Shown: positions 8,684 through 16,655 of the stretch, one piece after another
Layout: each line of letters starts with the position of its first letter
Numbering within the stretch: position 1 is the stretch's first letter
Source of the DNA: an uncultured Bacillota bacterium
Lineage (GTDB): Bacteria; Bacillota; Clostridia; Lachnospirales; Lachnospiraceae
Direction of reading: 5' to 3'
DNA: 46,082 bases
Assembly (NCBI GenBank): GCA_949291945.1
Contig: CASEXH010000032.1
Location: 1-46,082 of the forward strand
Notes under the pieces: generated by a model
Seen by the model: the letters and a program-made list of their open reading frames with translations, nothing else
What the model was told of the DNA's origin: nothing
Database searches by the model: none
Translations under genes and position numbers: made by a program

Positions 8684-8904
8684 ATATTGGAGATCCTTTC
8701 TTTCCGTGCTTCTTCTACAGTAATATCGGAAGGAATGACACCAAGGAGTGATTTTGCCATTTCCGTGCGGTCAGCATTGGGGTTAGAAAGTTTTGCCACA
8801 ACCTTACCGTTTCGTGTAATGAAAATATCTTCATGTTCTGCCAGTTTTAAATACTTGCCGAGATTTAACTTTAATTCTGTTGCAGTAATTGACATGGATC
8901 GCAC
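8680..8904 (-). CDS. Phd/YefM-type antitoxin
   Basis: A 74-residue antitoxin of the Phd/YefM fold. The N-terminus shows the family's DNA-binding pattern, 'ATELKLNLGKYLKLAEHED' followed by 'IFITRNGKVVAKL'. The C-terminal tail (from ~45) would wrap the toxin. A GGAGGTG ribosome binding site lies just upstream on the minus strand. It pairs with the downstream PIN protein and probably autoregulates the promoter. A Phd-type antitoxin with a PIN toxin is a known hybrid pairing. Confidence 0.85.
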   Translation of the reverse strand: MRSMSITATELKLNLGKYLKLAEHEDIFITRNGKVVAKLSNPNADRTEMAKSLLGVIPSDITVEEARKERISNI

Positions 8905-9071
8905 CTCCTATGTTTGTAAGATGTATAGTTTCAATATTATTATACTTAAATTGAACGAATTTATCAATAAAGTTGTTCGATTTTTGGTGACATTTTGGAG
9001 AAAGTGAAAAATCAGGGAAGATAATCTTGTGTAACAGTGCACTTTAAAAGAGATTAGGTAAAAGGGATTTA

Positions 9072-9100
9072 TTGATACATTAGTTAAAACTAACTATAAT
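9072..9100 (+). promoter_or_regulatory. Strong promoter with a palindromic operator in the spacer
   Basis: TTGATA at 9072-9077, a 17-base spacer, then a perfect TATAAT at 9095-9100. The spacer contains TTAGTT-AA-AACTAA (9080-9093), a perfect inverted repeat in the usual place for a repressor (TetR/MarR-like) site. The downstream gene is truncated, and no cognate regulator gene is next to it. Confidence 0.6.
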
Positions 9101-9178
9101 GAAATTATAGAAATATCCATTTATATTTTGCTATATTTGATGGGAGAAGCAATATAAAAGATATTGGGGAGAAAAAAG

Positions 9179-9538
9179 ATGGTCATTTTCATTGAAAGCC
9201 TGATAGGGATAATCCTGTTTACTATTATAATAGTGGCCCTTACGCTGAAAGATCCACTGACCTCGGTGGGAGATTATCCCCCTGCTATCCGGGACAGGTG
9301 TATGGAATTAGGTTTGATTGAAAAAAGAAAACAGCGGTTTACCAGAGGGGATATTATACGGAAAGCGGCAGCTATGATCATTTTTGTGTTCATATTTGCT
9401 TTTGTTCTGAAATTTTTTAATGGTGATCATACATTTCAGAGAGGGTTTAGAGATTCCTATCTGATATGGCAGATCATTGGCATGTTATTGGGAATACCTG
9501 CCTGCCTTGCAGTGGGGATCGTTACAGCGATGCTTTGA
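9179..9538 (+). CDS. Truncated multi-spanning membrane protein
   Basis: 119 residues from the ATG at 9179, chosen over an in-frame TTG at 9164 because GGGGAG (9166-9171) sits seven bases before the ATG. Hydrophobic segments lie near residues 4-22, 62-82 and 93-115. Between the first two is a conserved-looking soluble stretch, 'DPLTSVGDYPPAIRDRCMEL', that I recall from longer (~200-residue) uncharacterised membrane proteins of clostridia. The frame ends exactly where an out-of-frame fragment of an ABC ATPase begins, so this is most likely the 5' part of a gene cut by a deletion. Function unknown. Confidence 0.6.
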   Translation: MVIFIESLIGIILFTIIIVALTLKDPLTSVGDYPPAIRDRCMELGLIEKRKQRFTRGDIIRKAAAMIIFVFIFAFVLKFFNGDHTFQRGFRDSYLIWQIIGMLLGIPACLAVGIVTAML

Positions 9539-9693
9539 GTCTCGACGAGGCAGCAGAAAGAATTGCCCCTGAAAATGAGTATCTGATACAGTAAGCTATC
9601 AGTGAGCTGCCTATTGGGAAAACAGTGATCGTCACCGCTCATCGTCTGGCAACGATTGAACATGCGGATCAGATTTTAGTAGTGGCGAGGTGA
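9529..9693 (+). pseudogene. Decayed C-terminal fragment of an ABC ATPase
   Basis: Reading from 9529 gives an ABC ATPase tail: a Walker B/D-loop remnant ('LSLDEAAERIAPENEYLIQ'), a TAA stop at about 9592-9594, then 'GKTVIVTAHRLATIEHADQI' containing the H-loop His. It ends in a TGA at 9691-9693. It resembles the end of the ABC half-transporters at 4.6-8.2 kb. It has no start, no Walker A and an internal stop, so it cannot be functional. The next ~220 bases (to 9917) contain nothing I recognise. Confidence 0.75.
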
Positions 9694-9917
9694 AATGCTT
9701 ATGTATCTTTGTACGGGATTTGGTAAGCGATTAAGAAAACAGGTTCTCGGATTTTTTAGTTTCATTGGCAAATGGGAACTGGTCTGCTGTAATAAAGAAT
9801 ATGCAGCCTTTGTGGGAGTAATCCTGCGAGAGCTCTTTTTCATATGCCTTTTCTGATTTCTCTGTGCAGAGAATGTCATGTCAGAATTCATGCAAAACGT
9901 GGTGGCCGGTGGCATGG

Positions 9918-9947
9918 AAAAAGCCATCCCCAGGAGAAGGGCTTTTT
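9918..9947 (-). terminator. Terminator of the doc gene
   Basis: AAAAAGCC (9918-9925) pairs with GGCTTTTT (9940-9947) around a 14-base loop. On the minus strand it lies at the end of the doc gene and overlaps its stop codon. Confidence 0.55.
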
Positions 9948-10323
9948 ATATCTGATGTGCGAGTATCCAGTTCAGTAAATCAGAAGACTGAATGGTGCCT
10001 GCCGCTAATTGCAGGATAACATCGGACAATTCTGTTTGTGTATGCTGCAATTCAATCCCATTTAAAGCAAGAAACACCAGCATGACGTGTGCGCCGGTAC
10101 GTTTGTTCCCATCTACAAAAGGGTGGTTTTTGACCAGACCAAAGCAAAGATGGGCTGTCTTCTGCAGGAGAGATGGATAGACATCTTCCCCGCCAAAGGT
10201 CTGGAAAGGAGCATTCAGCGCAGAGTCCAGCATCCCTTCATCACGCAGGGCGGATGAACCTCCGGTCTCTGCAATGAGTTGTTCGTGCAGCAGAAGTATC
10301 TGCGGCTTGGATAATCGGATCAT
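9946..10323 (-). CDS. doc: Doc family toxin (Fic fold, death-on-curing)
   Basis: A 125-residue Doc protein. Doc kinases phosphorylate elongation factor Tu and stop translation. The catalytic Fic-type motif 'HPFVDGNKRT' is at residues 67-76, with His67 and the GNKR phosphate loop intact. The N-terminal 'LHEQLIAETGGSSALRDEG' is typical of the family. Length matches. The start overlaps the upstream antitoxin stop by four bases (10320-10323). Residue 72 is Gly where phage P1 Doc has Ala, which is common among chromosomal homologues. Confidence 0.9.
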   Translation of the reverse strand: MIRLSKPQILLLHEQLIAETGGSSALRDEGMLDSALNAPFQTFGGEDVYPSLLQKTAHLCFGLVKNHPFVDGNKRTGAHVMLVFLALNGIELQHTQTELSDVILQLAAGTIQSSDLLNWILAHQI

Positions 10324-10562
10324 TTGGCAAGTACCTCGTAAGCCTGTCGGTTCTTTTCGATGAGACGTTTGGAAATAGCCATGATATCTTCATCATCAGC
10401 AAATTCTTCTTGTTCAGCAGCGCTGAATTCCATGACCAGATATCGGGGAACATTGTTCTTCAATATGATGACAGAACCGTTCTCATCTACGAGGCGTGCT
10501 ACCTTAGAGAAGTTTTGATTGGCCTCGGTGATAGAAACCAGGTTTTTAGTGTTGATATTCAT
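10320..10562 (-). CDS. phd: Phd/YefM-type antitoxin of the Doc pair
   Basis: An 80-residue antitoxin. The first ~50 residues have the Phd/YefM pattern, 'VSITEANQNFSKVARLVDE' followed by 'VIILKNNVPRYLVM'. The acidic tail ('EQEEFADDED') and following helix should mask Doc. An excellent GGAGGTTCC site precedes the ATG on the minus strand. It differs clearly in sequence from the antitoxin at 8680-8904, so the two modules are not recent duplicates. Confidence 0.88.
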   Translation of the reverse strand: MNINTKNLVSITEANQNFSKVARLVDENGSVIILKNNVPRYLVMEFSAAEQEEFADDEDIMAISKRLIEKNRQAYEVLAK

Positions 10563-10795
10563 AACGGAACCTCCTTTTTGCTGTCTTTACTTTTATTATA
10601 TCCAAGAATAGGAGAAATTCAACCTATTATTATAAGAAGTTTACAGGCAGGACGGTCAAAATCTCTACAGTGAAGCAGCAGGGAAACGGACATGGGGGCA
10701 ATCTTCCAGATAAATGATGGCGTGAGGTAAAAGCTAATAAGTCGATTGATGACTTGAGTATTATAACTGCGATATTAAAAAAGGAATACTAAAAA

Positions 10796-11516
10796 ATGGA
10801 AGAAATAACACTGAGTCTCGAAAAGAAAAAAACATTCTGAAAAACGTAGAAGATCTCTTGCAACTTTATCATGACGGGAGCCTTGGCGGAGAAATTATGC
10901 CAGAGGATGCAAACCCAGGGTTAGGGAAAGGTACGAAGGAAAACTATCTATATTTTACTTTACCAATGGCATTAAATTACCAAAGAAATTCGTATAAGCT
11001 GTGAGAAGCGGCAAAAGTGGCATATCTTGACGCTGAAACCCGAGATATATTTTCACCAGAATATGTTGTATAAATGAAACAAGAGGAGCTGCGCACTAAA
11101 CTGTTAAGGTAGCGCTTCAACCTAATAAACATATAGAGATAAGGGGACGGTTGTGTAACACATTCATGGATAAATTTCAGGGTGACATCAGAAAGCTGTT
11201 TTGGGATAATGATAATTCCGTAAAAAAGATCAAAGAGTATATTATAAAAAACAAAAAGGGATTCCCATATTTATCTGGTACTAAGATTTTGAATTATTGG
11301 CTATATGTGATGATCCAATATACAGATGCAAAGTTGGAAGACAGGCAGTTTATTACGGTTGCACCGGACACACATGTTATACAAGCAAGCGAAAAACTGG
11401 GATTGATCACACATGATGAAGCTGAAAAGCCTAATATACGAGAGAAAGTAAGCTCTCTATGGGAAGAAGTATTTAGAGACACGGAGAGATGTCCAATAGA
11501 TATTCATACGCCTTGA
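10796..11516 (+). pseudogene. Multiply broken gene, possibly an HhH-GPD-like DNA glycosylase relative
   Basis: An ATG at 10796 behind AAAAAAGGAAT starts a reading frame that is lost in an A-run near 10825. It resumes as 'ILKNVEDLLQLYHDG', meets in-frame stops near 11001 and 11071, shifts frame near 11112 and runs on as a clean 120-residue frame to 11516. The last part contains 'FPYLSGTKILNYWLYVM', 'APDTHVIQASEKLGL' and 'CPIDIHTP'. I associate this pattern, from memory and weakly, with helix-hairpin-helix glycosylase-like proteins. Intact relatives seem to continue a few residues past the final stop. The gene is dead unless the 3' part is translated alone from 11151. Confidence 0.6.
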
Positions 11517-11544
11517 TTGATAAGATTAAAGAGATAAATGAAAA

Positions 11545-11947
11545 GCACATTGATCTTTGTTACGTTTTTCTGATCCTGAAAAATACCTGTCGCTACGACA
11601 TATTCGCTGTCCACGGCAATCTATAGTCTCTTTTGATAATTCTCCCCAGCCTTTTCCAACCGTTTTACCATTTTAAAAGCGGTTTCAATCTCTCTGGATG
11701 AATAAATGTTTTGAGAATATGCATAGGTTAGGATCTCGAACATGGTTTTGGGATCCACTGCCGGATTTCTGCCTTTGGCAGAGTAAGCCTGATATAGTAA
11801 ACTGTAATCCAACTCCTCCAGCTCTCAGCTTAGCAGTCGGACAGAATCATCATCAGGAACCAGAACTTCTAAATTTAATGGCAAAATCAGTTGATAAGGA
11901 TCATCGAATTCGGTATATTTTTTATGGTATTTTGAATTACTGGACAT
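11545..11947 (-). mobile_element. Remnant of an IS1182-type transposase
   Basis: From a minus-strand ATG at 11947 the frame reads like the N-terminus of IS1182-family transposases. It has 'LPLNLEVLVPDDDSVRLL', a TGA stop, then 'LEELDYSLLYQAYSAKGRNP' and 'TMFEILTYAYSQNIYSSREI'. The middle of the gene is missing. After 'KMVKRLEKAGENYQKRL' and a TAG stop comes 'IAVDSEYVVATGIFQDQ', which belongs to the catalytic region. At least one large deletion and two stops make it inactive. No terminal inverted repeats were found. Confidence 0.8.
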
Positions 11948-12062
11948 AATTAATTGTACCATGGATTACGGGCTCTTCGGGGTCCGCTTTCTGTTTTTGA
12001 GGAGAAAAAAGGAGCATTGCTGGTGACAGAAGTTCAGGGATAATTCTGTTTCAGAATAAGAA

Positions 12063-12090
12063 TTGACTTTTTTTGTTTGCTTGCTACAAT
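12063..12090 (+). promoter_or_regulatory. Promoter of the PucR-type gene
   Basis: TTGACT (12063-12068), a 16-base spacer and TACAAT (12085-12090), 38 bases before the chosen start codon. The spacer length is slightly short but acceptable. Confidence 0.5.
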
Positions 12091-12127
12091 AATAAGAAAT
12101 TCCAGGGCAGCTAAGGAGATATATCAG

Positions 12128-13762
12128 ATGTCTATTACAGTAAAAGAAGTATTAAAAATGAAAGAATGGAAAGACTGTAGATTGGTGGCAGGAGAACAGG
12201 GAACGGACAGGGAAGTTTTATATATTGATTCTATGGAGGTGCCGGATATCACTCCATGGCTGAAAAAAAATGAACTTCTCATAACAACTGGTTATGCCAT
12301 GAACAGCAGTGAGGATGTGCTTTTAGATATACTCCGTGCAATGGCACAGGCGCAGTCTGCCGGGATAGCGCTGAAAACAAAATTTTTTGGCGAGATCACC
12401 GAGAAGATTAAAGATGAGGCGGATGCACTGAAAATACCAGTGATAGAAGTGCCCAAGGATATGCCCTTTATTGATCTGGCCAATCCTTTAATGAAAAAAA
12501 TTGTGGATGAGCAAAACCAGAAATTAAAATTTAATAAAGCTATGAATGAAAAATTTCTTGCCGTGCAGATTGAAGGGGGGAGCTTCCGGGAGATAGGGGA
12601 AATCCTGGGCGAGTTGCTTCAGTGCAGGGTTCTGGTAGCAGACAGCAAGCAGAATATGCTCTGCTGCTTTCCCGAAGAACAGGCAGAGGAACAGGGCTGG
12701 GTTACCACAGGAGAATTCGGAGAAAAAATTATTTGTGAAAAATTGAAAAACTGTCAGAAACAGGGATCAGATGATATCTGTTACAGGGCTGAAGGAGAAG
12801 ATACCATATGCAGTCTTGCTATTTATGTAAAAAACCGGTGCAAAGGATTTTTATATGCGGTAGGAGAACAGGAAAGGTTTAATGAATTAGGCGCTATTGC
12901 GCTACGGCAAGCGGCAGTGTATCTGGCGCTGGAATTTTCCAAAAAAGGTCTTATGGAACAGAAAGAATATTATCAGGACAACAATTTTTTCCTGGATCTG
13001 ATTAGTGACAATATACAGTCTGAGGAAGATGCTCTGCGCAGGGCAAGAGGTCTGCGCTGGCCCCCTTTTCCTTATTGTCTTGCAGTAGCGGATATCAATG
13101 GATTCGAAAAAGTGATACGGGGTAAGGAAGAAGAGGAGATACAGACGATTAAGGATGATATCATTCAGATCCATAAAGATGTGGTGAACCGGAAAAGGCA
13201 TTGCTTTTTTGTGGGAAATAAAAGTGACAGTTTTCACTGTCTGTTTACAAAACAGGCAGACAAAGAAGAAATTACACGCTGTATGGAGGAAATCCAGGAA
13301 CAAGTAAAAAGAAACTTCGGGGTTTCCATTACTGTGGGAATCTCTACAAAAATGGAAAGCTACTGTGGGTTTTCTAAAGCTTATGAAGAGGCCAGAACCG
13401 CCATTACGATAGGAAAGAAAAAAGAAACAGAGAAAATTTGTTTTATCGAAGATCTTCGTATGGAAGAAGGATTTTTTGAAATGTCTAAAATGGAAACGTT
13501 CAGAAATCTGGCGGGAAATACCCTGGGGATTTTGGAAGAACATGATAAAAAACACGGAACTTGTTATATGGAAACTCTTCGTGTGCTCACAGAAAATCTG
13601 GGGGCAAGGAAAGAGACGGCGGAAGCTTTGTATCTCCACCGGAATACTCTTTCCTACCGTATTAGGCAAATTGAACAATTAACAGGATATAACTTAAATG
13701 ATCCGCAAACTTTGTTCCAGGTGCAGATAGCAGTTAAAATCTATACTTATATGAATTTATAA
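12128..13762 (+). CDS. PucR family transcriptional regulator
   Basis: A 544-residue regulator. The ATG at 12128 is chosen over an upstream in-frame TTG (12077) because AAGGAG (12113-12118) lies nine bases before it. Residues ~5-125 are the PucR N-terminal sensor, with 'VKEVLKMKEWKDCRLVAGEQ' and 'ELLITTGYAM'. The middle (~270-420) resembles the degenerate GGDEF-like CdaR domain. The C-terminal ~60 residues are the PucR helix-turn-helix, with 'LYLHRNTLSYRIRQIEQLTG' diagnostic. PucR proteins activate catabolic operons in response to purines, hydantoins or amino-acid derivatives. The next operon, in the same direction, is a peptide-type importer with a peptidase and is its probable target. Confidence 0.92.
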   Translation: MSITVKEVLKMKEWKDCRLVAGEQGTDREVLYIDSMEVPDITPWLKKNELLITTGYAMNSSEDVLLDILRAMAQAQSAGIALKTKFFGEITEKIKDEADALKIPVIEVPKDMPFIDLANPLMKKIVDEQNQKLKFNKAMNEKFLAVQIEGGSFREIGEILGELLQCRVLVADSKQNMLCCFPEEQAEEQGWVTTGEFGEKIICEKLKNCQKQGSDDICYRAEGEDTICSLAIYVKNRCKGFLYAVGEQERFNELGAIALRQAAVYLALEFSKKGLMEQKEYYQDNNFFLDLISDNIQSEEDALRRARGLRWPPFPYCLAVADINGFEKVIRGKEEEEIQTIKDDIIQIHKDVVNRKRHCFFVGNKSDSFHCLFTKQADKEEITRCMEEIQEQVKRNFGVSITVGISTKMESYCGFSKAYEEARTAITIGKKKETEKICFIEDLRMEEGFFEMSKMETFRNLAGNTLGILEEHDKKHGTCYMETLRVLTENLGARKETAEALYLHRNTLSYRIRQIEQLTGYNLNDPQTLFQVQIAVKIYTYMNL

Positions 13763-13783
13763 TGTCTTTGTGAAAAAAACAGT

Positions 13784-13836
13784 TGTTCGCAGCGCACAAT
13801 TTAGCGATTTAAAATTGTGCACTGCGAATATTGTTT
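13784..13836 (+). terminator. Terminator hairpin after the PucR gene
   Basis: TTCGCAGCGCACAATTT (13786-13802) faces AAATTGTGCACTGCGAA (13812-13828), 17 bp with one mismatch and a 9-base loop, followed by ATTGTTTT. It is a plausible terminator; its length and near symmetry also allow an operator role. Confidence 0.6.
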
Positions 13837-13890
13837 TAGGGGAAAAGGGTATGGTATCTTTTTAAATGAAAATTACATAATTGGCAATGG

Positions 13891-13937
13891 AGCTGCAGGA
13901 TAAATAAGGATACTTATTTTGGTATGCAGCTTTTTTT
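13891..13937 (+). terminator. Intrinsic terminator in the leader of the importer operon
   Basis: AGCTGCA (13891-13897) pairs with TGCAGCT (13925-13931). Inside, AAATAAG (13902-13908) pairs with CTTATTT (13913-13919). A run of seven T follows (13931-13937). It lies 48 bases before the binding-protein start codon, so it either ends read-through from pucR or acts as an attenuator of the importer operon. A weak promoter candidate upstream is TTGTTT at 13831 with TATCTT at 13855. Confidence 0.65.
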
Positions 13938-13984
13938 CCAATATGTGAACAGCTATGCAGAAAAGAAACAAAGGAGGAAACGGG

Positions 13985-15628
13985 ATGAAAAAGAAACTAC
14001 TGACATTTGTTCTTGCCGGCGCAATGGTATTTTCCATGGCAATGAGTGGATGCGGAAGCAGCAATTCCGAGGAAACAGATACCCAGACAGAGAAGGAATC
14101 TGACAAGGAAACTGTGGAGAACGTAGAGGCAGTGATTGATGTTCCAGACGAAGTGACAAAGGGCGGGGAACTGAATATTGCGCTTGTATCTTCGCCGAAA
14201 AATCTGGATCCTGTAAAGTATACAGGAACCTATGAGTCACAGATTATTTATCAGGTATGTGATACGATTGTAGCTTATGATATGGAAATGAAAGAGATTC
14301 TCCCTTCTCTTGCGACAGAATGGACCATCAGTGATGATGGTATGGTATACACCTTTACAATCCGGGATGATGTTTATTTTCAGCCGGGAGAGTATCAGGA
14401 TGGAAGAAAGATGACTGCGGAGGATGTTGCATACAGTCTGAACCGTTCGGCTCAGGAATCTGCGCTGAACCGGCTGGATATGCTGGATCATGCGGAAGCA
14501 CTGGATGAAACACATGTGCAGGCTACTCTGAAAGCTCCCAGCGCAGTATTCCTTACCGCTCTGACAAATTCAGGAAACGTGGTGGTTCCCAAAGAAGAAG
14601 TGGAAGGATGGGGCGATGAATTCGGAAACCATCTGGTGGGAACAGGCCCCTATGCCCTGGAAGAATTCAGTCTTGACCAGCAGGCAGTCCTGGTAAAAAA
14701 TGAGAATTATTTCCTTGGGGAGCCGAATCTTGACAAGGTAGTCTTTAAAGTTATCACAGACCAGAATCAGGAGGTCAATGCTTTAAGGACAGGAGAGATT
14801 GATATTGCCACACAGCTTTCCGGAGAATCTGTGAAGCTGGTAGCGGAAGACGACAGTGTGAATCTGCTGAAAATTCCTGGAATGCAGATCAGTTATGCGT
14901 ATTTTAATATGGTGAACGGACCTACAGCGGATCCAAAAGTAAGGGAGGCGCTGATTATGGCTGTAAACTATGAAGAACTGGCAGCAGGAGTGTTCCAGTA
15001 CGGAGAAGGAGAGGCAGCATGTCTCCCGCTTCCAAAAGCGTCCTGGGGATATGATGAGTCTGTGGAAGCGGACGTTCCATCTTACGATCCGGAAGGTGCA
15101 AAGAAACTGCTGGAAGAGGCAGGTTACGGAGACGGATTTACTCTGAATATGTACGTTACTAATGAAAATTTCCGCCAGAAGGCAGCTACTATCCTGCAGT
15201 CCTACTGGAAGATGATCGGTGTGGATTTGGAGATCAACACGGTGGAATGGGGAACCTTCAGTGAGACAGGAGCATCAGGAAAAGCAGACGTATTTGCTAT
15301 GGGATGGTCCTGGTATCCGGATCCCTACTTTTTCCTGGATAAGATGTTTGCCACTTCTTCCATCGGAACTCTTGGAAACGGACAGGGATACAGCAATGAG
15401 GAAGTTGATCAGCTTCTGGCAGACGCCCTGATTGAGACGGATCAGGAGAAGAGGGCAGAAATCTACCACGAAGCCCTGAAGCTGATTACAAATGATGATC
15501 CTGGTATCTTCTACGGAAACCCGTCTGAATGCCTAGGCATCAATCCGAAAGTACAGGATTTCCACCAGAGAGCCGACGGTACCATCAAACTCTTTACAAC
15601 AGAAGAGAACGTATGGGTCGTTCAGTAA
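13985..15628 (+). CDS. Peptide-type ABC transporter substrate-binding lipoprotein (SBP family 5)
   Basis: A 547-residue extracellular solute-binding protein of the DppA/OppA class. The ATG at 13985 follows AAAGGAGG (13970-13977). A lipoprotein signal peptide is clear: basic start, hydrophobic core, and 'AMSGC' with the lipidated Cys at residue 23, followed by an acidic Ser/Thr linker. The mature part shows the family order, 'GGELNIALVSSPKNLDP', 'WTISDDGMVYTFTIRDDVYF' and 'KVREALIMAVNYEELAAGV'. It heads the importer operon. Ligands of this family include peptides, nickel and glycosides; the downstream peptidase favours a peptide or N-acylated amino acid. Confidence 0.93.
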   Translation: MKKKLLTFVLAGAMVFSMAMSGCGSSNSEETDTQTEKESDKETVENVEAVIDVPDEVTKGGELNIALVSSPKNLDPVKYTGTYESQIIYQVCDTIVAYDMEMKEILPSLATEWTISDDGMVYTFTIRDDVYFQPGEYQDGRKMTAEDVAYSLNRSAQESALNRLDMLDHAEALDETHVQATLKAPSAVFLTALTNSGNVVVPKEEVEGWGDEFGNHLVGTGPYALEEFSLDQQAVLVKNENYFLGEPNLDKVVFKVITDQNQEVNALRTGEIDIATQLSGESVKLVAEDDSVNLLKIPGMQISYAYFNMVNGPTADPKVREALIMAVNYEELAAGVFQYGEGEAACLPLPKASWGYDESVEADVPSYDPEGAKKLLEEAGYGDGFTLNMYVTNENFRQKAATILQSYWKMIGVDLEINTVEWGTFSETGASGKADVFAMGWSWYPDPYFFLDKMFATSSIGTLGNGQGYSNEEVDQLLADALIETDQEKRAEIYHEALKLITNDDPGIFYGNPSECLGINPKVQDFHQRADGTIKLFTTEENVWVVQ

Positions 15629-15635
15629 AAGAGAG

Positions 15636-15669
15636 GGCTGCCTGCAAAAACAGGCAGCCATTGTTTTAT
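15636..15669 (+). terminator. GC-rich hairpin between binding protein and permease genes
   Basis: GGCTGCCTG (15636-15644) pairs perfectly with CAGGCAGCC (15651-15659) around CAAAAA, followed by ATTGTTTTAT. Such hairpins often give partial termination or 3'-end protection, so the binding protein is made in excess over the membrane parts. Confidence 0.65.
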
Positions 15670-15692
15670 AGAAGCGGAGAAGGAGGACATCA

Positions 15693-16655
15693 ATGCTAAA
15701 AACAATTTTAAAGCGAATACTGCAGAGTATTCCCACGCTGTTTATTGTTATTACTATTACGTTTGTACTGACGCGGATGATACCGGGCAATCCGGCGCTT
15801 ACTATGCTCGGTCCCCAGGCACCAAAGGAATCTGTGGAACAGCTCGAGCAAGAGTTGGGACTGGATAAGAGTAAGGGAGAACAGTATATCATGTATCTGA
15901 AACAGATTCTTTCAGGAGATTTCGGACGGTCTTATTCTTATAACCAGTCTGTGGTGGAACTGATCATGGAAAGAGTTCCCAATACACTTGTCATAACCCT
16001 GACGAGCCTTTTTATTGCTTTAATCCTGGGTATGATCGTGGGGATTGTTTCTGCGGTGCGCCAGTACTCCATACTGGATTATATTTTCATGGTCCTGGCA
16101 CTGATCGGCGTTTCTATGCCCATCTTCTGGATGGGGCTTATGCTGGTTCTTTTGTTCAGTGTAAACCTGGGATGGCTTCCTGCTATGGGAATGGGGGATC
16201 CAGCCAACGGTATGTGGGATGTGATCAGCCACATGATCCTGCCATGCTTCTGTCTTGCAACCATCCCTATGGCGACTTTTGCCCGTATCACTCGGTCCAG
16301 TATGCTGGAAGTGGTAAACAGTGATTCGGTAAAGGCGCTCCGGGCAAGAGGTTTAAAAGAAGGTGTGGTAATCTGGAAACATGCTCTGAAAAATGCCCTT
16401 CCGCCTATTGTCACGGTGCTGGGACTCCAGCTTGCAACTGCCTTTACAGGCGCAATTCTGACAGAAAGTATCTTTTCCTGGCCGGGCATGGGTACTATGA
16501 TCGTCAGCGCCATAGATAACCGGGACTATGCGCTGATACAGGGGGTGGTCCTTTTTACAGCCATTGTATTCGTGGTGATCAATCTGATCGTGGATGTGGT
16601 GTATACCATTATCAACCCAAAAGTAAATTATGAAAGCGGGAATGGAGGAAGATAA
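15693..16655 (+). CDS. Peptide-type ABC importer permease 1 (DppB/OppB-like)
   Basis: A 320-residue inner-membrane permease with about six helices. The N-terminus 'KRILQSIPTLFIVITITFVL' and the following 'RMIPGNPA' are the hallmark of DppB-type subunits. The cytoplasmic coupling loop 'ARGLKEGVVIWKHALKNALP' (EAA motif) contacts the ATPase. An AGAAGGAGG ribosome binding site is present. It is joined end to start with the second permease gene (no gap), which indicates coupled translation. Confidence 0.93.
   Translation: MLKTILKRILQSIPTLFIVITITFVLTRMIPGNPALTMLGPQAPKESVEQLEQELGLDKSKGEQYIMYLKQILSGDFGRSYSYNQSVVELIMERVPNTLVITLTSLFIALILGMIVGIVSAVRQYSILDYIFMVLALIGVSMPIFWMGLMLVLLFSVNLGWLPAMGMGDPANGMWDVISHMILPCFCLATIPMATFARITRSSMLEVVNSDSVKALRARGLKEGVVIWKHALKNALPPIVTVLGLQLATAFTGAILTESIFSWPGMGTMIVSAIDNRDYALIQGVVLFTAIVFVVINLIVDVVYTIINPKVNYESGNGGR

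Noticed and set aside
9529..9693. That the ABC ATPase fragment is a live fusion with the upstream membrane protein.
   Set aside because: The two are in different frames, and the ATPase part has an internal stop and lacks the Walker A region.
9676..9927. An 83-codon minus-strand frame after doc.
   Set aside because: It runs through the doc terminator and the ABC remnant, has no ribosome binding site and no recognisable pattern.
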